A DNA stretch of 64,000 bases from CAWEDP01 sp963807925 (GTDB lineage: Bacteria; Acidobacteriota; Vicinamibacteria; Vicinamibacterales; CAVVIG01), in NCBI GenBank assembly GCA_963807925.1, contig CAWEDP010000002.1, positions 1,922,001-1,986,000 of the forward strand, in the 5' to 3' direction. Shown in pieces: positions 1 through 10,522 of the stretch. The notes below the pieces were generated by a model. The model saw nothing but the letters and a program-made list of their open reading frames with translations, was not told where the DNA came from and did not search any database. The translations under genes and the position numbers were made by a program. Numbering within the stretch: position 1 is the stretch's first letter; each line of letters begins with the position of its first letter.

Positions 1-518
1 AGTTCGCCCCAGCGCCCGCGCACGCCGGGCCGCTTGAGCGCGTCCACGAGCCGCCCGGTCTGGCTGCGCAGCTCCTGGCCGGTCGCGTCGAGCGTCGCGA
101 TCCGCTGCAACAGCGACGCGCCCGATTCGACGCGCCGCCGCTCGGCTTCCCGGATCTCGCGGTCCACCTGGTCGAGCGTGCGGGCGAGCGGCGCGAGCAG
201 CTGCTCGACCGCCTGCTTGCGCGCGTCGAGATCGGCCGCCGCTTCGCTCCGCGCCTCCCGCAGCCGCGTTTCGGCGAGGTCGAGAAAGGCCCGGTTGTTG
301 GTTTGGAGCGCGTCGGCCGAGAGCGCCTGGAAGGTGTCGCGCAGCTTCGTCTCGGCGTCTTCGCGCGCTTTGAGTCGCTCGGCCGTGATCAGGCGATCGC
401 GTTCGAGATCCGCCCGAAGACGCGCGACGAGCGGACGGGATGCCAGCCACCCGACGAGCGCGCCGATGGCCACACCAATCGCAAGGAGCGCAACGAGAGG
501 CAGGAGATCGATGGACAT
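1..518 (-). CDS. rmuC: DNA recombination protein RmuC, N-terminal part (cut by window edge)
   Basis: The reverse strand reads an open frame from an ATG at 518 to the left edge, about 172 residues with no stop. Residues 5-24 form one hydrophobic N-terminal membrane segment, followed by a long charged Ala/Glu/Arg-rich coiled coil. The last visible residues carry ALKRPGVRGRWGE, the hallmark at the start of the RmuC nuclease-like domain. RmuC proteins are membrane-anchored and limit inverted-repeat-associated recombination. The nuclease-like domain itself lies outside the window. The ATG is chosen because the ATG four codons upstream meets a stop at once. Identification rests on the motif and the coiled-coil layout. 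Confidence 0.88.
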   Translation of the reverse strand, partial: MSIDLLPLVALLAIGVAIGALVGWLASRPLVARLRADLERDRLITAERLKAREDAETKLRDTFQALSADALQTNNRAFLDLAETRLREARSEAAADLDARKQAVEQLLAPLARTLDQVDREIREAERRRVESGASLLQRIATLDATGQELRSQTGRLVDALKRPGVRGRWGE

Positions 519-559
519 CAGTATCTCATGGTTGACCGGTCGGTCCGGACCGCCCTCGG

Positions 560-1078
560 TCAACGACCCTCGGCGACCGACGCGAATGGCAGCCACGATT
601 CCGGCAACTGCAGTCGGGCGGCGTGCGCGGCCGACGCCACGCGTGGACCGCCCTCGGCTGACGGGCGAGCCCGAGCGTGAGCGGCAACCGCCTGCAGCGC
701 GCGTCGGGCGGCGATTTGTGCGCGGCACCGGCGATCGGCGAATCGATCGGGCCCGGCCTGCCGCGCGTGTCGGGCGGCGGTCCGCGCCGCCTTGAGCGCC
801 GCCAGACGCCGAACCTCGACCGGCTCGAACGGAAGCGTGACTGCAAATCGCGCCTCGGACGCGGTGTCGAGCTCCCCTGCCGCCTTGATCGCCCGCTCGC
901 GACTCCACTCGAGCCGGTAGCACTGAAAACAGAGCGGGCCGGTGTCGGCGGCGGCCGCCTTGCTGCGGCACGCCGGACACCGTCGCGTGGGGCGCTTGCC
1001 CGCGAGCTCACCACCACTGAACGTAACCCATTCACCATCAGCAATTTGAGAGACGTACTCCTGGTGTTCGACTGCCAT
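560..1078 (-). CDS. Zinc-ribbon protein of unknown function
   Basis: A 172-residue protein if started at the ATG at 1078; an ATG 13 codons earlier (1117) is also possible. Cys34, Cys37, Cys50 and Cys53 form a CxxC-x12-CxxC zinc ribbon near the N-terminus. The rest is Ala/Arg-rich and probably helical, ending with a PESWLPF-like segment close to the C-terminus. I do not recognise a named function. A DNA- or RNA-associated small protein is plausible from the zinc ribbon and basic composition, but that is inference. It is followed on the same strand by rmuC after about 40 bases, so the two may be co-transcribed. Another frame is open through the same DNA; the cysteine pattern favours this one. 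Confidence 0.6.
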   Translation of the reverse strand: MAVEHQEYVSQIADGEWVTFSGGELAGKRPTRRCPACRSKAAAADTGPLCFQCYRLEWSRERAIKAAGELDTASEARFAVTLPFEPVEVRRLAALKAARTAARHARQAGPDRFADRRCRAQIAARRALQAVAAHARARPSAEGGPRVASAAHAARLQLPESWLPFASVAEGR

Positions 1079-1130
1079 ATCGGCAGTGTACAGGGAGGGT
1101 GTGACAGACCAGGTCAACGGTTGACACGGT

Positions 1131-1157
1131 GGTCCGGCTGAAGCCGGACGCTACGGG
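1131..1157. repeat. REP-like palindromic element, copy 1
   Basis: Contains GGTCCGGCTGAAGCCGGAC followed by a GCTACGGG tail. Read on the other strand the palindrome core is GTCCGGCTTCAGCCGGAC, the same core found near 41.6 kb and 58.5 kb and, in variant form, near 44.7 kb. It lies 14 bases past the stop of the prolyl-tRNA editing gene, a position where it could fold as a transcript-end hairpin. Confidence 0.6.
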
Positions 1158-1171
1158 GGTCTGCCGACCCT

Positions 1172-1693
1172 CTACCCACGTCTGTCGGCTGCCGACTGAT
1201 CGTCGCAGGTCAAGTACTGCACCGGGTTGCCGCAGTCGGCGAGAAACCGCTCGAAGTCCTCGCGCGCGAGCGTCAGCGTCACCGTGTTGATGTTGGGGTG
1301 GAACGACACGCGGTGCGCAGTCTTCAGGTCGCGGTCGAGCGCAACACGCACGCCGTGCGCCGCATCGTGAACGAGGCCGAACGGCGACACCGACCCGGGC
1401 GCCACACCCAGATGCGTCAGCAGCCGCTCGGGCGACGCGAAGCTCAGTTTGCCGTCGCCCAGCTGGCTGGCAATGGCCCGCAGATCGGCGCGCTTGTGAT
1501 GCCGGACGATGACCAGGTAGTGGCGTGTGCCCTTCTGATTCCGCAGGAACAGGTTCTTGAAATGCATGGCGTCGATCCCGGCCCAGTACGCCTCCGCCTC
1601 GCCGACCGTGGCGGCGGGCGGATGCTCGTGCCGGTCGAACGCGATGCCGAGCGCCCGCAGCCTCCGGTAGACGGCGTCCTCCTGCGGCGTCAT
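1172..1693 (-). CDS. YbaK/ProX-type prolyl-tRNA editing protein
   Basis: A 173-residue single-domain protein. The segment with HYLVIVRHHKR, then GDGKLSFAS and a GSVSPFGL loop, matches the YbaK/ProX family, free-standing relatives of the prolyl-tRNA synthetase insertion domain. Members hydrolyse mischarged aminoacyl-tRNA, typically Ala- or Cys-tRNAPro, in the cytoplasm. Length fits the ProX branch at about 170 residues. Its ATG overlaps the stop of the upstream permease gene as ATGA (1690-1693), so translation is probably coupled, although no functional link between the two products is obvious. The exact tRNA substrate cannot be read from sequence. Confidence 0.85.
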   Translation of the reverse strand: MTPQEDAVYRRLRALGIAFDRHEHPPAATVGEAEAYWAGIDAMHFKNLFLRNQKGTRHYLVIVRHHKRADLRAIASQLGDGKLSFASPERLLTHLGVAPGSVSPFGLVHDAAHGVRVALDRDLKTAHRVSFHPNINTVTLTLAREDFERFLADCGNPVQYLTCDDQSAADRRG

Positions 1694-2481
1694 CGCACGA
1701 AGAAGTAGATCGTCATGCTCCACGCGATGACGATGACGAACCGGCGGACGTGCCCGCGGTCGATCCGGCGCGCGAAAGACGCGCCGGCGTAGCCGCCGAG
1801 AATGGCGCCCGACATCATCACCACGCCGGGCGTCCACGCCACCGCGCGCGCGATGACGAACTCGGCGAGCGCGACCGCGTTGAGCACCGTCGCGAGCGTC
1901 GTCTTCAGGCCGTTCATCTCGTGGATGTCCGTCATGCCCACGAGTGCCATCATCGCCAGCATCATGATACCCATGCCGCCGCCGAAGTAACCTCCGTAGA
2001 TTGCGATGAGCAGCTGCACCAACAGCATCGGCCACGGCACCGCGGCTCCCGGCGGCGTCTGCCGCCTGTGGCGGGCGGTGAGCCACGGACCGACGGTGAA
2101 CGCGACGGCGGCGGTCAGCATCAGCCACGGCAGCAGCCGCAGGAACCCGGTATCGGAGGTGCGGACCAGGAGCAGGGCGCCCAGCAGGCCGCCCACGAAG
2201 CTGATGGCCGCCAGCGGCAGCACCTGTCCGCGGCTGGCGGCGACGTCGCGGCGGTACGCGAACGCGCTGGAGAGGGTGCCGGGCCAGAATGCGAGAGTGG
2301 CGGTGGCGTTGGCGGCGACCGGCGTCACACCGCCGAGCATCAGCGCCGGCAGGCCGAGGAACGATCCGCCTCCGGCCACCGAGTTCAACGCGCCGCCGAA
2401 GGTCCCGACCAGGAACAGGAACAGGAAGAAGGCCAACTGCAGACTGCAGAGAGTAAAGCACAGAAGCCAGCCACCACCCAA
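1690..2481 (-). CDS. TSUP-family (TauE/SafE) membrane transporter
   Basis: About 263 residues with roughly eight hydrophobic helices. The first helix is followed by the GGALNSVAGGGS-type motif of the TSUP family, with a second GG-rich repeat near the middle (YGGYFGGGMGI), giving the internal duplication typical of TauE/SafE proteins. These are predicted sulfite, sulfonate or organic-anion exporters of the inner membrane; the substrate here is unknown. There is no ATG at the N-terminus. A TTG at 2481 or an internal TTG near 2436 are the likely starts, and the start is uncertain. It shares a 41-base upstream region with the divergent WYL regulator, which may control it. Confidence 0.82.
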   Translation of the reverse strand: MGGGWLLCFTLCSLQLAFFLFLFLVGTFGGALNSVAGGGSFLGLPALMLGGVTPVAANATATLAFWPGTLSSAFAYRRDVAASRGQVLPLAAISFVGGLLGALLLVRTSDTGFLRLLPWLMLTAAVAFTVGPWLTARHRRQTPPGAAVPWPMLLVQLLIAIYGGYFGGGMGIMMLAMMALVGMTDIHEMNGLKTTLATVLNAVALAEFVIARAVAWTPGVVMMSGAILGGYAGASFARRIDRGHVRRFVIVIAWSMTIYFFVR

Positions 2482-2522
2482 CGCCCCGTCCCCCGATCCC
2501 GCACTTGCTAGAATGCCCCTCC

Positions 2523-3509
2523 GTGCCTCGGAACGCTGAAGTGATCCGTCAATGGACGATTCTCCGGGCGATCGAACGATCGCGCACCGGGGGCGTCACG
2601 ATCGACGAGCTCGCGGCCGACTGCGGCGTGACCACGCGGACAATCCGGCGCGATCTGCAGGCGCTCGAGGAGGCGGGCTTTCCCATCTACGACGACCGCT
2701 CGCACGACGACGGGCGCACGCGGTGGGTCATCAACGGCCAGGCGTTCCGGACGGTGTCGGCGGGGCTCACCTTGTCGGAGCTCTGCGCGCTGTACTTCAG
2801 CCGCACGCTGCTCGAGGCGCTGTCGGGCACGCCGTTCCGCGACGACCTCGAGAGCGCGTTCGAGAAGCTCGGCGCCGCCCTGGCGCCGCACATGCGCCGG
2901 TTCCTCGATGAACTGCCGCGCGTGCTGGCGGCCAAGCCGGATCCGATGCGCAAGCGCGACGACCCGCGCCAGCAGCGTCTGGCCGCCCGGCTGCTCGAGG
3001 CGACGCTGCACTCGCGCCAGACCTCGCTCACCTATCATTCGCAGTCCAGCGACCGCACCAAGGTGTATCTGGTACACCCCTACCGGCTCGCGCACGCGCA
3101 GGGCGCCCTCTACCTGCTCGCCTACGTCCCGGAGTACCGGGAGATCCGGACCTTTGCGCTCGAGCGCGTGCTGGACGTGTCGCTCCTCGAAGAGCGCTTC
3201 ACGCCGATGGTCGATGCGCCCGGCGAGGCGTTTCCGCACTCGCTGGGCGTGTTTTCGGGTCCGCCCGAACGCGTGGAGCTGGAGTTCGAGCCCGCCGTCG
3301 CGGACTACGTGACGACGCGCGAATGGCACCAGTCGCAGACGGTCGAGGTGCGGGGAAGCACCGTCCACATGACGCTGGAGGTCTCGGTCGACCGATCGCT
3401 CCAAAGCTGGATCCTCAGCTTCGGGCCGTTCGTCAAGGTGCGCGCGCCGGCGCACCTGGCCCGCCATATCGCGGACCAGATCGACAAAGCGCAGGCGCGG
3501 TATCGGTAG
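2523..3509 (+). CDS. HTH-WYL transcriptional regulator
   Basis: About 328 residues from a GTG whose product would begin MPRNAEVIRQW; a TTG at 2505 adds six residues. The N-terminal quarter is a DeoR-like winged helix with recognition-helix region CGVTTRTIRRDLQALE. The middle holds the WYL domain, with the conserved stretch around VHPYRLAHAQG followed by ALERV. WYL proteins are ligand-sensing, DNA-binding regulators; several bind nucleic acid or nucleotides and some act in DNA-damage or defence control. The divergent position relative to the TSUP transporter makes that gene a possible target, and the downstream ABC exporter starts only 29 bases past its stop. Confidence 0.85.
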   Translation: MPRNAEVIRQWTILRAIERSRTGGVTIDELAADCGVTTRTIRRDLQALEEAGFPIYDDRSHDDGRTRWVINGQAFRTVSAGLTLSELCALYFSRTLLEALSGTPFRDDLESAFEKLGAALAPHMRRFLDELPRVLAAKPDPMRKRDDPRQQRLAARLLEATLHSRQTSLTYHSQSSDRTKVYLVHPYRLAHAQGALYLLAYVPEYREIRTFALERVLDVSLLEERFTPMVDAPGEAFPHSLGVFSGPPERVELEFEPAVADYVTTREWHQSQTVEVRGSTVHMTLEVSVDRSLQSWILSFGPFVKVRAPAHLARHIADQIDKAQARYR

Positions 3510-3538
3510 GGCGCGCAATTTCCCGTTATGATCGCCAG

Positions 3539-5389
3539 ATGCCTGAACCTCCCAAGCCCAAACCGAAGTTGACGCCCGGCGCGTTTCAGGAAGCGCGCGC
3601 GCTCATCTGGACGCATCGCCGGCGCCTCGGGCTCGGCCTGGCCCTGATGGTCGTCAGCCGCCTGTCGGATCTCGTCCTGCCGACGACGTCGAAGTACCTG
3701 ATGGACAACGTGATCGGCCAGGGCCACTGGGAGCTGCTGCCGCGGCTGGCGATCGCGGCCGCCGCCGCGACGCTGGTCGGCTCGGCGACCTCGTTCCTGA
3801 ACTCGCAGGTGCTCGGCGTCGCCGCGCAGCGAGCCATCACGGAGATGCGGAAGGACGTCGAGGCGCACGTGATGCGCCTGCCGATCCGCTACTTCGACTC
3901 GACGAAGACCGGCATCCTGATCTCGCGCATCATGAGCGACGCGGAAGGGATCCGGAATCTCGTCGGCACCGGACTGGTGCAGCTGACCGGATCCATTCTG
4001 ACGGCCGTGATCGCCTTCGGCGTCCTGATGTACCTGAACTGGCGGCTGACGTGCGTCACCACGCTGATCCTCGGCAGCTTCGGCTTCGGGATGGCGGCGG
4101 CGTTCAAGCGGCTCCGCCCGCTGTTCCGCGAGCGCGGCCAGATCAACGCCGAGGTCACCGGCCGGCTCGCCGAGTCGCTCGGGGGGGTCCGCATCGTCAA
4201 GGCCTACACGGCGGAGAAGCGCGAGGAGCTGGTGTTCGCGCGTGGCGCGCACCGGCTGTTCAGGAACGTCGCGAAGTCGCTGACCGGCACGTCCGCGGTG
4301 ATGGCGTTCTCGTCGCTCGTCGTCGGGTCGAGCGGCATTGCGATGATGCTGATCGGCGGATCCTCGATCCGCAACGGCACCATGACCGTCGGCGATCTCG
4401 TCATGTATCTCTCGTTCATGGCGCTGATGACGATGCCGATCTTCCAGCTGGCGTCGGTGGGCACGCAGCTGACGGAGGCGTTCGCCGGCCTCGACCGGAT
4501 CCGCGAGATCCGGCAGATGGCCACCGAAGACCAGGAGGACGCGACGCGGGCGCCGCTGCCCGACATCCGCGGCGAGGTGGAGTTCGAGGACGTCTCGTTC
4601 GAGTACAACGCCGGAGTGCCGGTGCTGAAGCACGTCTCGTTCCGGTCGCCCGCGGGATCGACCACGGCGCTGGTCGGGTCGAGCGGATCGGGCAAGAGCA
4701 CGCTGATCGGTCTGGTGATGACGTTCATCCGGCCCCAGGCCGGACGTGCCCTCGTGGACGGCCAGGATCTCACCAGCGTCCGCCTGCGCGACTACCGGAC
4801 CCACCTGGGCGTCGTGCTGCAGGACAACTTCCTGTTCGATGGCACGATTGCCGAGAACATCCGGTTCGCGCGGCCGCACGCGTCGCTCGACGAGGTGAAG
4901 GCGGTGAGCCGGATCGCGCACTGCGACGAGTTCATCGAGGCCTTCGAGAAACAGTACGACACCATCGTCGGCGAGCGTGGCGTGCGGCTGTCGGGCGGAC
5001 AGCGCCAGCGCGTGGCGATTGCGCGCGCGATTCTCGCCAACCCGCGGATCCTCATCCTCGACGAGGCCACCTCGAGCCTCGACAGCGAAAGCGAGGCGAT
5101 GATTCAGGACGGCCTGCGATCGCTCAGGCGCGGGCGCACGACCTTCGTCATCGCGCACCGGTTGTCGACGATCCGGAGCGCCGATCAGATTCTGGTGCTG
5201 GAAGCCGGCGAGATCGTGGAGCGCGGGACGCACGAAGAGCTGGTGAGCGCCGGCGGACGGTATCAGCAGCTGTACGACAAGCAGTACCGATTCGAGCGCG
5301 ACCGCTTCATCAACCCCGGGGAGGACTTCACGCCGGAGCCGGAAGCCCTCGTCGCCCGGCCGGTTTCGCGTCCGGCCACCCAGCTGTGA
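3539..5389 (+). CDS. ABC transporter, fused permease and ATPase (MsbA/exporter type)
   Basis: 616 residues from the ATG at 3539. The N-terminal half is a six-helix exporter membrane domain (about residues 35-330). The C-terminal half is an ATPase: Walker A GSSGSGKST near residue 380, signature LSGGQRQRV near 484, Walker B ILILDEATSS near 506, and an H-loop in IAHRLSTI near 539. This is the homodimeric half-transporter architecture of MsbA and multidrug/lipid exporters of the inner membrane. The substrate cannot be assigned. Its position behind the WYL gene suggests one transcript. The convergent minus-strand gene begins at the very next base after its stop. Confidence 0.9.
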   Translation: MPEPPKPKPKLTPGAFQEARALIWTHRRRLGLGLALMVVSRLSDLVLPTTSKYLMDNVIGQGHWELLPRLAIAAAAATLVGSATSFLNSQVLGVAAQRAITEMRKDVEAHVMRLPIRYFDSTKTGILISRIMSDAEGIRNLVGTGLVQLTGSILTAVIAFGVLMYLNWRLTCVTTLILGSFGFGMAAAFKRLRPLFRERGQINAEVTGRLAESLGGVRIVKAYTAEKREELVFARGAHRLFRNVAKSLTGTSAVMAFSSLVVGSSGIAMMLIGGSSIRNGTMTVGDLVMYLSFMALMTMPIFQLASVGTQLTEAFAGLDRIREIRQMATEDQEDATRAPLPDIRGEVEFEDVSFEYNAGVPVLKHVSFRSPAGSTTALVGSSGSGKSTLIGLVMTFIRPQAGRALVDGQDLTSVRLRDYRTHLGVVLQDNFLFDGTIAENIRFARPHASLDEVKAVSRIAHCDEFIEAFEKQYDTIVGERGVRLSGGQRQRVAIARAILANPRILILDEATSSLDSESEAMIQDGLRSLRRGRTTFVIAHRLSTIRSADQILVLEAGEIVERGTHEELVSAGGRYQQLYDKQYRFERDRFINPGEDFTPEPEALVARPVSRPATQL

Positions 5390-5764
5390 TCAGCGCTCGC
5401 CTTCGCCGGCGACCACCCGCACCACGCGGTGCAGCTCGGCCAGCGGCTCGTCGCCGGCGCCCTTCAGCACGGCGGCGACGGTGTAGGACCCGGGTGGCAG
5501 GCTGCGAAACTGGAGCTCGCTCGTGCGCGGGCCGTCCTCGCCGTCGAGCGGAACTTCGCTGCTGCGGTAGAACTCGCCGGACTCGGCGATGATCTCGACC
5601 GCGCGATTCTCGCCGCTGGCTTCGACGGTGGTGCGGACCGCGAGGTCCGCCGGCGCGAACGCGAAGGACGGCGTGACAGTCAGCGACAAGCGATCGGCAC
5701 CGCGCGCGCCGGGCACCGTCACGACCGCAACAATAATGGCGCTGAACAGGATGCGAAGATTCAT
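5390..5764 (-). CDS. Small secreted protein of unknown function
   Basis: 124 residues from the ATG at 5764. Residues 1-23 look like a Sec signal peptide with a hydrophobic core and an AxA-like end (GARGAD). The mature part is about 100 residues with alternating hydrophobic strands and a FRSLPPGSYTVAAVL segment resembling Ig-like or carboxypeptidase-regulatory beta folds. No catalytic motif is seen and no family is recognised. A periplasmic or outer-membrane binding role is only a guess. It is divergent from the M28 peptidase gene and separated from it by about 58 bases, so the two may share a promoter region. Confidence 0.6.
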   Translation of the reverse strand: MNLRILFSAIIVAVVTVPGARGADRLSLTVTPSFAFAPADLAVRTTVEASGENRAVEIIAESGEFYRSSEVPLDGEDGPRTSELQFRSLPPGSYTVAAVLKGAGDEPLAELHRVVRVVAGEGER

Positions 5765-5822
5765 GAGTGGCCTCGACCTCCCCGTTGTCGCCGTCCGCGG
5801 CAGGTGCTGCAAGCGTCGGACC

Positions 5823-7259
<1,437 letters not shown>

Positions 7260-7297
7260 GGCGAAACCGCCGCGCCCCTGATACACTTGAACCCATC

Positions 7298-8353
7298 ATG
7301 CCGACGCACGTTACCGCTCGCCGACTGGCGCTCGCAGCCGCGCTGCTCATCGTCGGCGGCTGCTCCACTTCCGCGCAACAGGCTCGGACGCAGGCGCCCG
7401 CCGACGTCGTGGCGACGGTCGGCGGCGTGTCGATCACGCTCGAGCAGGTGGACCAGAAAGCACTGCAGGAAGCGGCGTCGAGCTTCGGGAACCTCAAGCT
7501 GTCGCAGGCGATCTACGAAGCGCGACGGGCCGTCGCCGAGGAAATGACCGGCGACGTCCTGATCGATCAGGAAGCCAAGCGGCGCGGCCTGGATCGCACC
7601 GCGCTGTACCAACAGGAGATCACCGCGAAGGCGAAGCCGGTGGCGGAAACCGACATCGCGGCGTGGTACCAGGCGAACCAGCAGCGCGTGCAGGGCGCCA
7701 CGCTCGACCAGGTGCGCGCGCCGATTCAGTCGTTCCTGACCGACCAGCGGATGCAGGAGGCGCGCGAGGCGTACGTGGCGACGCTCAAGGCGAAGACGCC
7801 CGTCCGGATCGTCATCGAGCCGCCGCGGGTCACCGTCAGCGCCGGCACGAGCCCGTCCAAAGGCCCGGCCACGGCGCCGATCGAGCTCATCGAGTTCGCG
7901 GACTTCCAGTGCCCGTACTGCCTGGCGGCCTCGCCGACGGTGAAGAAGGTGCTCGACACCTACGGGGATCGCATCCATTTCGTCTACCGCAACTACCCGC
8001 TTGCCAGCCACCCGCAGGCGCGGCCGGCCGCCGAAGCCGCGCAGTGCGCCAACGAGCAGGGTCAGTTCTGGGCGTTCCACGACAGGCTCTTTGGCGATCC
8101 CGGCAAGCTCGCGGACGGAGAACTGAAGCAGACGGCCGCGTCGCTGGGACTCGATACCGCGCGCTTCGACAAGTGCGTGGACGAGCACAAGTACCACGCG
8201 GTGGTCGAAGCCGACACGCAGGCCGGCAACGACGCCGGCGTGACGGGAACGCCGGCGTTCTTCGTCAACGGCCGCCCGCTCTCCGGCGCGCAGCCATTCG
8301 AGGCCTTCAAGCGCGTGATCGACGACGAGCTGGAACTCAAGAAAACCAGGTAG
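7298..8353 (+). CDS. Lipoprotein with C-terminal DsbA-like thioredoxin domain
   Basis: 351 residues. The N-terminus has a lipobox, LLIVGGCS with Cys22 as the lipidation site. Residues 35-165 are helical and resemble the SurA-like N-terminal region that often precedes DsbA-like domains in Acidobacteria. Residues 185-350 are a DsbA/DsbG-like fold with active site C205-P-Y-C208 and a cis-proline loop in GVTGTPAFF. The protein should sit in a membrane facing the periplasm and make, isomerise or reduce disulfides in exported proteins; the direction cannot be told. It follows the M28 peptidase after 38 bases on the same strand. Confidence 0.85.
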   Translation: MPTHVTARRLALAAALLIVGGCSTSAQQARTQAPADVVATVGGVSITLEQVDQKALQEAASSFGNLKLSQAIYEARRAVAEEMTGDVLIDQEAKRRGLDRTALYQQEITAKAKPVAETDIAAWYQANQQRVQGATLDQVRAPIQSFLTDQRMQEAREAYVATLKAKTPVRIVIEPPRVTVSAGTSPSKGPATAPIELIEFADFQCPYCLAASPTVKKVLDTYGDRIHFVYRNYPLASHPQARPAAEAAQCANEQGQFWAFHDRLFGDPGKLADGELKQTAASLGLDTARFDKCVDEHKYHAVVEADTQAGNDAGVTGTPAFFVNGRPLSGAQPFEAFKRVIDDELELKKTR

Positions 8354-8383
8354 CGGCCGCACCGGCACGCCGAGGCGGAACGG

Positions 8384-10522
8384 TCAGCGGACGTACAGGT
8401 CGACGCGCGGGAAGACGAAGCGCTTCGCCAGATCGTCGATGATGTTCACCTGGCAGGTGTAGAACCCGGGCTTCAGGCTGTCGGCGGGCAGCTCGAACTG
8501 GAACACGGCGGCGCGCCGATCGAGGGCGTCCAGCATCGTGCGTTCGACCACGGGCGTTTCGAACACCTTCACCTTTCCCCGATAGAACGCCAGGCTCGTG
8601 CGAAGGTCGGCGGCGCCCCGTTCGATCGTCGGGTCGTACACCTCGTAATAGAAGTAGAGCTTCTGATCGCGCCGGACGATGTGCGTCAGGTTCGGCACGA
8701 GCTCGACGCCGTCGCGCACGAGCGGACTGGCGGTCTTCCGCGTTCCGGCGTTCTGCAGCTGCGTGCCCAGGATGAGCGAGCTCACCTTGACCGGCGCGGT
8801 CTTCAGCTCCGGGACGACGACCGGCGTCTCGAATGCGCCCATCTCGCCCGTCGTGTTCTCGCGCACGACGATCTTCACCGAGAAGCGGCCCGGCGGCAGC
8901 GTGACGCCCGTCTGATACAGCACCTGCCGCGACGCCAGCGTGTCGGCGCTCGCCGGCGGGACCGACAAGGTGTCGCGGATGCGACCCACCGGAAATCCGC
9001 GCTCGTCGCGAATCAGCCCGGCGATGTCGAGCGTCACCTTGTCTTTCGACGGCGGCACGGCCGACCCGGGCACGGCCAGCGAAACGGGCACGTAATAGCG
9101 ATCGGCCGCCAGGCGGAACCATCCGGCTGTCACGAACAGCGGCACGTCGGTCGCCGCGATCTGCGCCGTCAGCTGTTCCTGCAGCTGCGCCTCGCGATCG
9201 GACTTCCCGGTGTGCGTGAAATCGCGGTCGGCGTAGTACCCGTCACGCGCCTCGACTTTCAGCGCCGACTTGTTTCGCAGCCGCACGCTGAGCCGCCGAA
9301 AGCGTCCGTCCCTCGCGGCGTTGGTGCTCGCGAAGCCGATGATGTAGTACGACGAGATGTCCTTCACGACCTTCGTGAACGCCTCGCCGAAATCGTTGGT
9401 GTCGGTGAACGCCGTGCCTCCGGTGTCCGAGGCGAGCGCGCTCAGCGTCTCCTGCTGCGCCGCCAGCTGCGAGAACTGATCCGCGACGGCACGGCCCGAG
9501 AACGCCGCGATGCCCCCGCGGCTGCCCTGCCGCGCGAAGCCGCCGGGAACGACGGCCTGCAGGCCGCGGGCGTCCACCGGGTAGATGGCGACGTTGGCGC
9601 GCACCGCCGCGTTGACCGCCGCGCGCAGCTCCACCTGGTTGTCGTTGCCGCTGCGCTGCATGCCGGCGCTGAAGTAGATGATCGCCTTCTTCTGCTGAAT
9701 CGGCTTCAGCGCGTCGGCGAGCGTCTTCAACGCCCGCAGCCGCACGTCGTTGTTGAACGTGTCGAGCTCCTGCGCGCTCGTGTCCACGGTGGTCGTGTCG
9801 TCGGTCGCGCTGGCCGCCGCCTCGTCGGTCGCCGCCGTGCTCGAGTCGACCGCGGCGAACGAGGTGGACTCGGCGCCCGAGAAGGCGGCGAGCGCGGCGT
9901 GCACCTGTTCCTTGCTGCTCGTGAAGTCGGTGAGCACGTTCAGCGTCGATCCGACCGACGCGACAGCGACCAGGTCGGCCGGCGACATGTTCTCGTCAAC
10001 CCACTTGATCGCAGCCTCCGCCGCCTTCTGCACGTCCTCGGGCTGCATCGACGCCGTATCGAACACGAGCGTCAGCAGCCGGTGTCCCGCCACATCGTCC
10101 GAGGTCAGCGGCGTGGGGGCGTCGGCGTCCTTTGTCGACGGGACGGCCGCTGCCGGCGCGGCGGCAGACGTCCGTGCGCCGGGGCTCGCCGCGAGCGCCG
10201 CCGCCGACAGCGTGGAGGCGGCCGGCACCGCCGGCGCCGCTCGGGAGATGTCCTCGAACGCGAACGTCCGGATCTGCTGGCGGACGCCGTCTTCGAAGAG
10301 CTCGAAGTCGCCGGCGGCGAGCCCCTTCACCACCGCGCCCGACCGGTCGCGCACGACGACGTCCACGAGCACGAGCTCGATGCTGCTGCGAAAGACAGGA
10401 GTGGCTTGCACCGTCGGCGCGGGCTGCGACGGCGCGGCTGGCGGCGCGGGCTGCTGCGCGCCGGACGACGACGTCAGCACGAGGACGGCGAGGGCGAGCG
10501 ACGTGGAGAAGGTCCGGCGGAC
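8384..10522 (-). CDS. Secreted VWFA-domain protein (acidobacterial VWFA-related)
   Basis: About 712 residues. The N-terminus is a signal peptide (TSLALAVLVLTSSSGAQQ) followed by an Ala/Pro-rich linker and a beta segment with VVRDRSGAVVKGL and DFELFEDG, typical of the acidobacterial VWFA-related family. The VWA domain starts about residue 145; its MIDAS first loop reads DTASM instead of DxSxS, so metal binding may be weak or lost. The C-terminal third is beta-rich. Role: extracytoplasmic protein interaction, not known further. No ATG, GTG or TTG lies in frame ahead of the signal peptide; the start given (10522) is the first codon of the basic n-region and is uncertain. It lies immediately behind the TonB receptor. 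Confidence 0.78.
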   Translation of the reverse strand, partial: VRRTFSTSLALAVLVLTSSSGAQQPAPPAAPSQPAPTVQATPVFRSSIELVLVDVVVRDRSGAVVKGLAAGDFELFEDGVRQQIRTFAFEDISRAAPAVPAASTLSAAALAASPGARTSAAAPAAAVPSTKDADAPTPLTSDDVAGHRLLTLVFDTASMQPEDVQKAAEAAIKWVDENMSPADLVAVASVGSTLNVLTDFTSSKEQVHAALAAFSGAESTSFAAVDSSTAATDEAAASATDDTTTVDTSAQELDTFNNDVRLRALKTLADALKPIQQKKAIIYFSAGMQRSGNDNQVELRAAVNAAVRANVAIYPVDARGLQAVVPGGFARQGSRGGIAAFSGRAVADQFSQLAAQQETLSALASDTGGTAFTDTNDFGEAFTKVVKDISSYYIIGFASTNAARDGRFRRLSVRLRNKSALKVEARDGYYADRDFTHTGKSDREAQLQEQLTAQIAATDVPLFVTAGWFRLAADRYYVPVSLAVPGSAVPPSKDKVTLDIAGLIRDERGFPVGRIRDTLSVPPASADTLASRQVLYQTGVTLPPGRFSVKIVVRENTTGEMGAFETPVVVPELKTAPVKVSSLILGTQLQNAGTRKTASPLVRDGVELVPNLTHIVRRDQKLYFYYEVYDPTIERGAADLRTSLAFYRGKVKVFETPVVERTMLDALDRRAAVFQFELPADSLKPGFYTCQVNIIDDLAKRFVFPRVDLYVR

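Noticed and set aside
3305..5233. Long minus-strand open frame opposite the ABC exporter
   Set aside because: Translation is low-complexity His/Arg/Asp and antisense to a clear exporter, so it is a reading-frame artefact.
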